Shown here piece by piece: positions 57,458-64,000 of a DNA stretch of 64,000 nucleotides. The translations under genes were made by a program, and so were the position numbers. The stretch is from Pseudomonas sp. ML2-2023-3. Its GTDB lineage: Bacteria > Pseudomonadota > Gammaproteobacteria > Pseudomonadales > Pseudomonadaceae. The DNA lies in assembly GCF_037055275.1 (NCBI RefSeq), contig NZ_CP146343.1:4896001-4960000 (forward strand), in the 5' to 3' direction. Below the pieces are notes generated by a model. That model saw only the letters and a program-made list of their open reading frames with translations. It did no database searches and was not told the DNA's origin. The stretch's first letter is position 1. Every line of letters begins with the position of its first letter.

Positions 57458-59875
57458 TTAAAACTCCAGCGTGCTGGAGAATGTCATTTGCCGCGCATCC
57501 CCGATCGAGACGAAGGTCCGGCTGGCCGCCGAGGTGTAGTAAGTGCGGTCGAAAAGGTTTTTGACGTTGACCTGGAATTTGACCTTCTGCCCTTCGATCC
57601 GGGTGTCATAGGTGGCGAAGGCATCGGCCACGGTGTAGCCCGGCAGGTCGAAGTCGTTCAGAGCATCCCCCGCCCGCTCGCCCACATAGCGGGCACCGGC
57701 ACCAACCCGTAATTTGTCACCGCCCACAATGTTGCCAAAGTCATACACCGCCGACACCGAGCCGCTGTTTTTGGCCACGTTCTGCAATCGCATGCCTTCG
57801 TATTTAGTGTCCTTGGTCACTTCGGCATCGGTGTAGGCGTAACTGCCGATCAGGCTCCACTGCTCGCTCAACTGGCCGCTCACGTCCAGTTCCAGCCCTC
57901 GCGATCGAACTTCACCGGCAGCCGAATACACGGTATTGCGGCCCTCGGTGGTGGAAACCAATACGTTGCGCTTTTGGATGTCGAACAGCGCAACGCTGCC
58001 GGTGATACGCCCGGGAAGATCGAGCTTGGCGCCCAGTTCCCAGGATTTTGACTCCTCCGGCGCAATGGCCGAATCCAGTACCACGCCCCCTGTCAGCGGC
58101 GCGATGGTGGAGTTGGGTTTGAACGATTCGGTGTAACTGCCGTAGAACGACAGTTCATCGGTGTAGCGATAAACCAGTCCGGCACGGGGGATCCATTTCA
58201 CGCCATTGGTGTCAGTGTTGGCCTTGAACGGAATGGCCTTGCCTGCCAGTTGGTCGTACTTCTGAAAACGTGCCCCGGCTACCAGAATCCATTGGTCGGT
58301 GAGGTGGATGGAGTCCTGGGCAAAGAGCGAGTCACTGCGCAGCAAGTCGGTCTGGTTGCTGTCACTGGCGCTCACGGTGGTACCGGCAACTTCCTTGCCA
58401 TACACCGGGTTTTCATAGTTGAACACGGACTGGCTGTCCTGGCGAATCAGCTCGGCGCGGTAGATCTTGCGGTATTCATCATCCACGCCAAACACCAGGT
58501 CATGCTGCATCCCCGCCGCCTGGACCTTGCCCTGCAGGCTGAAGGTCGAGAAGCGGTCCGTGGTGAGTGCGCCTTGGGTGCCGTCCATTTTACGGGTCAG
58601 GGTGCCATTGGAGTTGACCTGAGTGACGCGCACCTGACTGGCATCGTAGGTCTCACGATTCCAGCTGTAGCCGAAATGGGCTTTCCAGTCGTCGTTGAGG
58701 TCGTGATCGACTTCGAGACGGTACAGGTCAGAGCGCCCTTCCATATTGTTGAACGGCTCATCCAGTCGGCGCGTGGCCGGAATATCCAGCGGATGATTGG
58801 TGGCCGGGTTGATCGCCGTACCGCGATCAAAAGGCGTCAAGAATTCCCGATGTTCGTATGCCAGCAACACCTGCGTGTTGTCGCCATACCAGGCCAGCGA
58901 CGGTGCAATCAGCGTCTCGCGGTGCACACCGAAGTTGCGCCAGTAATCTTCGTCCTGATGGTCGATGATCATCCGGTAAGCCAGCCCTGAATCACCCAGC
59001 GGGCCGGTGCTGTCCAGGCTGCCACCACTGCCGTTTTTGCCCGAACCATAGGTTGAGTCACGTACCGTCAGTGCGTTGTACTGCTCAAGCTGAGGTTTTT
59101 TGCTGACCACGTTGACCACGCCGCCCGGGTCTTGAATCCCGTAGAGCAACGAGGCCGGCCCCTTGAGCACTTCGACCCGCTCAGTGGTGGCATTCATCGC
59201 CCGCCCCTGCACCAGCGGCATGCCATCGCGCATGATCGAACCGTCGCGGTTGTCGCCAAAACCGCGCTTCATCACCGAGTCCTGGGTGCTGCCCAGCGTA
59301 TTGCCCTGGGTGATGCCGCTGACGTTGTTCAGCGCGTCATCCAGATTGCGCGGCGCCTGATCGCGAATCACCTGGGCGGCAACCACGTTGATGGTTTGCG
59401 GGACTTCCATGGACGAGCCCGTGCCGCGCATGACCGAAGTGGTGGCCGGTGGCTGGTAGCTGGTGTCGGTTGAGGCCAGCGAAGTGATGTTAGTCGCACC
59501 CAGGTTCAGGGCGCCTGCCGTGGGCTGGGGTTCGAGGGCGAAGGTGTTGGCGTCGGTACGGCGCACATTGAAGCACGACTGCGCGAGCAACTGCTGCAAG
59601 GCCTGATCAGCACTCATGCGGCCCTTGATGGCGGGAGCCTGCAGGCCGAAAGGGGCTTCGTCGGTATAAACCACGCTGAGACCGGTCAAACGTGAGAAGT
59701 CGTTCAGGGCCTGGGGCAGCGGTTTGGCCGGCTGGTTGAAATCGAACAACGCGCTGGCCTGCTGCTGCGCAGCCTCGGCGGCCATCGCGACGTAAAGCGG
59801 GTTGAGTGCCAACCCGGTCATCACTAAAGCAGAAGCCCCCAACCACTGTTTCACCGAACTTGCCCTGGACTTCAT
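57458..59875 (-). CDS. TonB-dependent siderophore receptor with signalling domain
   Basis: This 805-residue outer-membrane receptor has a signal peptide (cleavage about AMAAEA), a secretin/STN signalling domain (FDFNQPAKPLPQALNDFSRLTGLSVVYTDEAPFGLQAPAIKGRMSADQALQQLL, about 40-115), the plug domain (PQTINVVAAQVIRDQAPRNLDDALNNVSGITQGNT...) and a 22-strand barrel ending in the aromatic F. The STN domain means that it signals through FecR. The ATG at 59875 is chosen by AGG spacing; 59881 and 59929 are in frame. The receptor type (FpvA/FhuE/FoxA-like) cannot be settled. It is the third gene of the minus-strand fecI-fecR-receptor set. Confidence 0.93.
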   Translation of the reverse strand: MKSRASSVKQWLGASALVMTGLALNPLYVAMAAEAAQQQASALFDFNQPAKPLPQALNDFSRLTGLSVVYTDEAPFGLQAPAIKGRMSADQALQQLLAQSCFNVRRTDANTFALEPQPTAGALNLGATNITSLASTDTSYQPPATTSVMRGTGSSMEVPQTINVVAAQVIRDQAPRNLDDALNNVSGITQGNTLGSTQDSVMKRGFGDNRDGSIMRDGMPLVQGRAMNATTERVEVLKGPASLLYGIQDPGGVVNVVSKKPQLEQYNALTVRDSTYGSGKNGSGGSLDSTGPLGDSGLAYRMIIDHQDEDYWRNFGVHRETLIAPSLAWYGDNTQVLLAYEHREFLTPFDRGTAINPATNHPLDIPATRRLDEPFNNMEGRSDLYRLEVDHDLNDDWKAHFGYSWNRETYDASQVRVTQVNSNGTLTRKMDGTQGALTTDRFSTFSLQGKVQAAGMQHDLVFGVDDEYRKIYRAELIRQDSQSVFNYENPVYGKEVAGTTVSASDSNQTDLLRSDSLFAQDSIHLTDQWILVAGARFQKYDQLAGKAIPFKANTDTNGVKWIPRAGLVYRYTDELSFYGSYTESFKPNSTIAPLTGGVVLDSAIAPEESKSWELGAKLDLPGRITGSVALFDIQKRNVLVSTTEGRNTVYSAAGEVRSRGLELDVSGQLSEQWSLIGSYAYTDAEVTKDTKYEGMRLQNVAKNSGSVSAVYDFGNIVGGDKLRVGAGARYVGERAGDALNDFDLPGYTVADAFATYDTRIEGQKVKFQVNVKNLFDRTYYTSAASRTFVSIGDARQMTFSSTLEF

Positions 59876-59987
59876 GCTCATGACCTGTGTGTCGACCTGA
59901 TACGGAATACGAATTTTTCGCATTTTCAAGCACTACACGGATGCGGCCGGGGAATACCTCACCTGATGCTGAAAAAAAATTTCGGAT

Positions 59988-60072
59988 GTGGGAGCGGGCT
60001 TGCTCGCGATCGGATCACCGCGATGTGCCTGGCGAACCGAGCTGCCTGCATCGCAAGCAAGCCCGCTCCCAC
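59988..60072. repeat. REP doublet, GTGGGAGCGGGCTTGCTCGCGA family, between fecR and receptor
   Basis: Arms GTGGGAGCGGGCTTGCTCGCGA and the imperfect complement TCGCAAGCAAGCCCGCTCCCAC. Unlike most copies it lies inside a same-strand gene set, directly after the fecR stop and before the receptor promoter region. Confidence 0.93.
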
Positions 60073-60077
60073 AGGCA

Positions 60078-61064
60078 TCAACGCAACACAATCAGCCCAA
60101 GCACGCTGTGCTGCTCGAACCCGAGCACGCCCTGCAACGAATTGAGCACCGCCTGCGGGTCCTGGCTGGGAAAGCTGCCGCTGATCCGCCTGGCGCCCAA
60201 CTGGCTGTTGAGCAACACGATCTGACCGGGGTAATAGCGCTTCAGGTCTGCCACGACGTCGACCAGCGGCGTTTTGTAGTAGGTCAGCCAGCCCGAGCGC
60301 CAACCCAGTTGAGCCTCACTGTCGACACGATGCACCGCATCGGTCACTCCAGCGTCGTAGGCCATTTGCTGATCGGCGATCAGAATCTGCTGCGCAGCGT
60401 CCTTGCTCGCCTTGACCCCTACCCGCCCGGACAGCACCGTGACTTGCGCGCCACCGGGTTGCAGGCGCACCTCGAACTCGGTACCCAGCACCCGCGCTTC
60501 GCCGCCCTCGGCATCAACGACAAAGGGATCACCGGTGTGGGTGACGTGAAAAAAGGCCACGCCGCGGCGCAACTCGACATGCCGTTCGCCCGCGCTGAAG
60601 TTCACCGCGATGGCGCTGTCGGCATCGAGCGTGACCCTGGATTGATCGGCCAAAATTACGGTGCGTACTTGCCCCGGCGCGCTCACATAATCAGCGCCCA
60701 GATCATCCAGCCATCGCGCTGGCTGCCAACCGGCAAACACGCCGACCACCATCAGCAAACACGCAGCAATGGCCAGACCGCCGGACCAGTGGCTGACGCG
60801 GCTGCGTCGGGAAGTGTTCATCGCTGACAGATAACGCTGCATGACCCGTGCTTCTTCGGCCGCCAGGGTGCTGCCCGCCACTTCGCTCAACTCCCACACC
60901 ACTTGTGCCTGGGCGTAGGCCTCGGCGTGGGCAGGATCGGCCTGCAGCCAGCGGCTGAATGTGGCCTGGTCACCGCTATCGGGCTGATCGTGCAGCACAC
61001 TGAGCCACGCCAGTGCGGTGCGCTCTTGCTCGGGGGTGACGGAAACTTTCGAACGACTGATCAC
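60078..61064 (-). CDS. FecR-family anti-sigma / transmembrane sensor
   Basis: This 328-residue inner-membrane protein has a cytoplasmic anti-sigma region (ALAWLSVLHDQPDSGDQATFSRWLQADPAHAEAYAQAQVVW), one membrane span (about 93-112) and a periplasmic FecR domain (RTVILADQSRVTLDADSAIAVNFSAGERHVELRRGVAFFHV...VLGTEFEVRL) with a C-terminal STN-like part. It receives the signal from the receptor and releases the FecI sigma factor. GTG start at 61064 overlaps the fecI stop. Confidence 0.93.
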   Translation of the reverse strand: MISRSKVSVTPEQERTALAWLSVLHDQPDSGDQATFSRWLQADPAHAEAYAQAQVVWELSEVAGSTLAAEEARVMQRYLSAMNTSRRSRVSHWSGGLAIAACLLMVVGVFAGWQPARWLDDLGADYVSAPGQVRTVILADQSRVTLDADSAIAVNFSAGERHVELRRGVAFFHVTHTGDPFVVDAEGGEARVLGTEFEVRLQPGGAQVTVLSGRVGVKASKDAAQQILIADQQMAYDAGVTDAVHRVDSEAQLGWRSGWLTYYKTPLVDVVADLKRYYPGQIVLLNSQLGARRISGSFPSQDPQAVLNSLQGVLGFEQHSVLGLIVLR

Positions 61065-61621
61065 AACGCTGTCTCTGATGGCGGCTCACGCAGACTGGCC
61101 TTGCAGGCCTCCAGGGCGCGCATCATATGTTTTTCAACGGCACTTTGGGACAGGCCCATGACCTTGGCGATCTCGGCATAGGTACGACCGTGAATCCGGT
61201 TGAGCAAGAAGATATGCCGCGTGCGCTCAGGCAGGCTGCGCAAGGCGGCCTCCACCTGACGCAAATCATTGCCCGCCTCCAGCGCCGCCTGGGGCTCGCA
61301 GCCGTTGGCGTCAGGCTCGGGCTGCCAGTGATGGTTGATCCGCTCGCGCGTACCTTCGCTGCGCAAGTGGTCGATGGCGATGTTGCCCGCGCAACGCAGC
61401 AAATAGGTGCTGAGTTCTTCGACTTGCACCAGGGGCCGCCGCCAGAAACGCAGAAACAAATCCTGAACCAGATCGGCAGCCGTTGCCCGGCATCCGACGC
61501 GACGGCTCACCAGCGCTTCCATTTGCGGACGCTGGGATAAAAACACCTGCAGAAAATGCGCACGTCCTTGGCGGGCTTCGCGGGTGGGACCATTCTCAGG
61601 TTCGGGTGGGATCATGGACAT
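61061..61621 (-). CDS. FecI-type ECF sigma factor (left system)
   Basis: This 186-residue sigma factor has region 2 (FLSQRPQMEALVSRRVGCRATAADLVQDLFLRFWRRP) and region 4 (LRSLPERTRHIFLLNRIHGRTYAEIAKVMGLSQSAVEKHMMRALEAC). It should transcribe the linked receptor gene. The open frame reaches 61741 but runs through the Fur box, so a start at ATG 61621 (or 61615) is inferred; no clear ribosome site is visible. It overlaps fecR by four bases. Confidence 0.9.
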   Translation of the reverse strand: MSMIPPEPENGPTREARQGRAHFLQVFLSQRPQMEALVSRRVGCRATAADLVQDLFLRFWRRPLVQVEELSTYLLRCAGNIAIDHLRSEGTRERINHHWQPEPDANGCEPQAALEAGNDLRQVEAALRSLPERTRHIFLLNRIHGRTYAEIAKVMGLSQSAVEKHMMRALEACKASLREPPSETAL

Positions 61622-61648
61622 CGGCGCGCAGGTTAAAAGGAAAGCGAT

Positions 61649-61667
61649 ACTAATGATAAATATTCTC
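61649..61667 (-). promoter_or_regulatory. Fur box upstream of the left fecI
   Basis: On the minus strand GAGAATATTTATCATTAGT matches the 19-bp Fur consensus GATAATGATAATCATTATC at 13 positions by eye. It sits 28 bases before the fecI start. Iron-loaded Fur would block the sigma factor, and so the receptor, when iron is plentiful. Confidence 0.75.
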
Positions 61668-61797
61668 ATATGCAAAAGCAGATGACGGGGTGCGCTGCTG
61701 TCATTGATCAGTGGTGATTGCTCAATGCAATCAGGCGCCACTACAATGCGAACAATTCTTGTTCTCTAAAGCGTTTTCAGCGCAGCTGGAGTGGTCG

Positions 61798-62286
61798 TTG
61801 TCGCAGTCAAACACCGTCGAGGTTCTGTATCAGGACCACCACAGCTGGCTCACGGGCTGGTTGCGGCGCAAGCTGGGTTGCCCGCAAAGCGCCGCCGACC
61901 TGGCCCAGGACACGTTCATGCGGCTGCTGACCGCCCGCGAAACCCCGACCCTGGCCGAACCCCGGGCTTTTTTGACGGTTGTTGCCAAACGTGTGTTGTT
62001 CAATCACTACCGCCGCCAGGATCTGGAGCGCGCCTATCTGCAGGCGCTGGCCCAAATGCCGGAACAGGTGGTCCCCAGCGAAGAAGAACGGGCAATCATC
62101 CTGCAAACCCTGATGGAACTGGATCAGTTGCTCGACGGTTTGCCCTCCCCGGTCAAGCGCGCCTTTCTGCTCGCCCAGATCGACGGCCTGAGCCACGCCG
62201 AAATCGGCGCCCGGCTGGGCATTTCGGTCGCCACCGTCAAACGCCATCTAAGCAAGGCGGCCCTGCGCTGCTACTTCGCCCTGTGA
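61798..62286 (+). CDS. fecI: FecI-type ECF sigma factor (right system, fec)
   Basis: This 162-residue sigma factor is the divergent neighbour of the left one. TTG at 61798 is chosen: GGAG lies six bases upstream and the product begins MSQSNTVEVLYQDHHSWLTGWLRRKLGCPQSAADLAQDTFMRLL, the usual FecI start. Region 4 is LPSPVKRAFLLAQIDGLSHAEIGARLGISVATVKRHLSKAALRCY. The longer frame from 61711 is rejected. It overlaps fecR by GTGA. A GAACAA-TTC-TTGTTC dyad lies at 61750-61764 in its promoter region. Confidence 0.92.
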   Translation: MSQSNTVEVLYQDHHSWLTGWLRRKLGCPQSAADLAQDTFMRLLTARETPTLAEPRAFLTVVAKRVLFNHYRRQDLERAYLQALAQMPEQVVPSEEERAIILQTLMELDQLLDGLPSPVKRAFLLAQIDGLSHAEIGARLGISVATVKRHLSKAALRCYFAL

Positions 62287-63248
62287 ACGGCGCCTTCCCC
62301 CAGGCACCCGACATTGGTGCGGCTGTCGCCGAGCAGGCCGTGAACTGGCTGATCGAAATGCAGGACGGCGAGCTCAGTCCACGGCGCCAGCAGGCATGGC
62401 AGCAATGGCTGCAGGCCCACAGCGAACACGAGCGGGCGTGGGAGCATATTCAACGGATCAACCAGCGTTTGCGCGGCTTGTCGTCACCACTGGCCCATGC
62501 CGCCTTGAATGCACCCAAAGGCACCAGCCGCCGTCAGGCCCTGAAACTGTTGCTGTTGTTGGGCGCCGGTTCTGCGCTGACCTACGGCTTGCGCGATCAA
62601 TTGCCCATCACCCCGCTGCTGGCGGACTTCAGCAGCCCGGTGGGCCAGCGCCGCACGCTGAAATTGCACGATGGCAGCCAGATCCAGCTCAACACGGCCA
62701 GTTCGGTTGATGTGAGGCTTGACGGTCAACAGCGGGTGATTCGCTTGCTCGAAGGCGAGATGCTGCTGACCGCAGCCCAGGATCCTCGTCCCTTGCAGGT
62801 ACTTACCGCCCACGGCGCCCTGCAGCCCCAGGCCGCACGCTTGAATGTGCGCCAGTTCAGCGATCGCACGGAGGTCGCCGTATTTGATGGCCGGGTTGCC
62901 CTCACCCCAACGGCGCATTCGGGAAGCCCGCTGTGGATCGAGCCCCACCAGCAACTGAGCTTCAATCGCCTGGACTGGAAGCCGCCGCGCCCACTGGATG
63001 CGGGGAGCGGTGCCTGGACCGACGGCATGCTGGTTGCCGCCCACATGCGCCTGGCCGACTTTCTGGCCGAGCTGGGACGCTATCGTCGGGGCCAGCTCAA
63101 CTGTGACCCGAACGTCGCCGACTTGCTGATTTCAGGCACCTATCCGGTAGACAACAGCGAGCGCGTGCTGGACCTGCTGGCGGTCAGCCTGCCGGTGCGG
63201 ATCAAGCGCTTTACCCGGTATTGGGTGACGGTCGAAGCAAAGGCCTAA
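62283..63248 (+). CDS. fecR: FecR transmembrane sensor (right system, fec)
   Basis: This 321-residue protein starts at GTG 62283. The anti-sigma region is AVNWLIEMQDGELSPRRQQAWQQWLQAHSEHERAWEHIQRINQRL. One membrane segment (about 79-93, ALKLLLLLGAGSALTYGL) is followed by the periplasmic FecR domain (GQRRTLKLHDGSQIQLNTASSVDVRLDGQQRVIRLLEGEMLLTAAQ) and a C-terminal region with FLAELGRYRRGQLNCDPNVADLLISGTYPVDNSERVLDLLAVSLP. It connects FecI with the FecA receptor downstream. Confidence 0.93.
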   Translation: MNGAFPQAPDIGAAVAEQAVNWLIEMQDGELSPRRQQAWQQWLQAHSEHERAWEHIQRINQRLRGLSSPLAHAALNAPKGTSRRQALKLLLLLGAGSALTYGLRDQLPITPLLADFSSPVGQRRTLKLHDGSQIQLNTASSVDVRLDGQQRVIRLLEGEMLLTAAQDPRPLQVLTAHGALQPQAARLNVRQFSDRTEVAVFDGRVALTPTAHSGSPLWIEPHQQLSFNRLDWKPPRPLDAGSGAWTDGMLVAAHMRLADFLAELGRYRRGQLNCDPNVADLLISGTYPVDNSERVLDLLAVSLPVRIKRFTRYWVTVEAKA

Positions 63249-63257
63249 ACAAAACCT

Positions 63258-63354
63258 GTAGTCGCTGCCGCAGGCTGCGATCGAGCCCGAAGGGGTCGCG
63301 CTTTTTAAGAGCGAAGGTCCTTCGGCCCTTATCGCAGCCTGCGGCAGCGGCTAC
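63258..63354. repeat. REP doublet, GTAGTCGCTGCCG family (copy 4)
   Basis: Left end GTAGTCGCTGCCGCAGGCTG and right end CAGCCTGCGGCAGCGGCTAC, with a centre pair GAAGGGGTCGCGC/GCGAAGGTCCTTC. It separates fecR from fecA on the same strand and may act as a transcript barrier, leaving fecA under its own promoter. Confidence 0.92.
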
Positions 63355-63450
63355 AGGGACAATTAAATTTCAAACACTGTGAGCTGATTTCAAATCTGGC
63401 GTGACAGAGAAGGAAAGCCACTTCGTTTTTCATCTTCTCAGGATCCATTC

Positions 63451-64000
63451 ATGCCTGCTCAGCCCTTGCGTCTCATGTCCCTGACCCGTTTGCTACTGGG
63501 TGCCAGTTTGAGTTTCAGCGTTGTACCGATGGCCTTTGCCGACGCCAAGGCCTATCACATCGCCCCCTCATCGCTGGAAAACGCCCTGAACCAGTTCGGT
63601 CGTGAAGCCGGGGTGCTGATTTCCTTCAGTTCAACCGCCGCCAGCGGTATTCAGAGCAAGGGCCTGGAAGGCACCTACGACCCCGAGCAAGGCTTGCACG
63701 CCTTGCTCGAAGGCACCGGCCTGCAAGCCCGTGCCGAAGGCCAGGGCGCGTTCAGCCTGCAACCGGTGACTGCCTCCACAGCGCCGGCAAGCATTGAGCT
63801 GGGCGCTTCCAGCGTGGTCGGCGACTGGCTGGGAGACGCGGCGCAGACCAATGTATTCGAACACCCCGGCGCCCGTGACGTGATCCGCCGCGAAGACTTC
63901 GAACGCCAGGGCGCGACCACTGCCCGGGAAGTGCTCAATCGCATTCCCGGCGTCAACGCCCCGGAAAACAACGGTACTGGCAGCCATGATATGGCCCTCA
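63451..64000 (+). CDS. fecA: Ferric-citrate TonB receptor FecA (5' part, cut by window end)
   Basis: The first 183 codons are present. ATG 63451 follows AGGA by eight bases. A signal peptide ends near MAFADA, an STN signalling domain follows (YHIAPSSLENALNQFGREAGVLISFSS...QGLHALLEGTGLQARAEGQGAFSL), then the plug start SVVGDWLGDAAQTNVFEHPGARDVIRREDFERQGATTAREVLNRIPGVNAPENNGTGSHDMAL. This nearly repeats, from memory, the E. coli FecA plug (VVGDWLGDA...FEHAGARDVIRREDF...REVLNRIPGVSAPENNGTGSHD). It takes up ferric dicitrate and signals through FecR and FecI. Confidence 0.93.
   Translation, partial: MPAQPLRLMSLTRLLLGASLSFSVVPMAFADAKAYHIAPSSLENALNQFGREAGVLISFSSTAASGIQSKGLEGTYDPEQGLHALLEGTGLQARAEGQGAFSLQPVTASTAPASIELGASSVVGDWLGDAAQTNVFEHPGARDVIRREDFERQGATTAREVLNRIPGVNAPENNGTGSHDMAL

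Noticed and set aside
61622..61741. Upstream extension of the left fecI to 61741
   Set aside because: It would place the Fur box inside the coding region and adds residues unlike any FecI sigma factor.
61750..61764. GAACAATTCTTGTTC dyad as a second Fur box
   Set aside because: The arms are perfect but the sequence lacks the AAT/ATT core of Fur sites. It is kept only as an unexplained dyad in the fecI promoter region.

Overview
The window is a chromosomal segment of a Pseudomonas in the fluorescens/putida lineage. The gene neighbourhoods are typical of that genus: purL-mltF, lepA-lepB-rnc-era-recO-pdxJ, lptF/lptG opposite pepA-holC-valS, and rlmF-HU-yejK. A 218-residue protein at 32038-32694 matches, from memory, the P. 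fluorescens esterase II in length and catalytic residues. Gene ends are peppered with two families of paired REP repeats. No rRNA, tRNA, CRISPR array, prophage or insertion sequence was seen. The species cannot be fixed from the sequence alone.

Layout. (1) 1-16.98 kb is housekeeping: the tail of an L,D-transpeptidase, a small NIF3-like protein, purL, the lytic transglycosylase mltF, then a minus-strand run lepA-lepB-(decayed gene)-rnc-era-recO-pdxJ, then lptF-lptG facing pepA-holC. (2) 17-24.4 kb holds a small conserved gene, valS, rlmF, a HU-like protein, yejK, a membrane-anchored glutaredoxin-like protein, a GIY-YIG protein and a SnoaL-like protein. (3) 24.5-32.7 kb holds a CynX-type transporter with its FadR-type regulator, an mqsRA toxin-antitoxin pair, a general L-amino-acid ABC transporter (aapJQMP) and the esterase. 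(4) 32.8-41 kb holds rhlB, moaCDE, a small YdcZ-type membrane protein, a LysR regulator, a PhoH/PIN ATPase, a polysaccharide-deacetylase-like protein and yaaA. (5) 41-44 kb holds an Rhs/TcC-like gene whose frame is cut by a single TGA before a cysteine-protease-like C-terminal domain. (6) 44-57.4 kb is accessory: SDR oxidoreductase, LysR/MFS pair with a perfect 23-bp palindrome, an Aae-type aromatic-acid/drug efflux operon with a LysR regulator, a 2-hydroxyacid dehydrogenase, and an EamA exporter with an AraC regulator. (7) 57.4-64 kb is iron uptake: two divergently oriented FecI-FecR-receptor surface-signalling systems placed back to back. The right-hand one is recognisable as ferric-citrate FecA, cut by the window edge.

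The most notable items are the interrupted Rhs gene with a candidate Cys-His-Asp toxin domain and no visible immunity gene; the degenerate remnant of the DUF4845 gene between lepB and rnc, with a perfect hairpin beside it; several clear operator palindromes; the separation of the lepA operon from the algU-muc genes that precede it in P. aeruginosa; and the distribution of two REP-doublet families.
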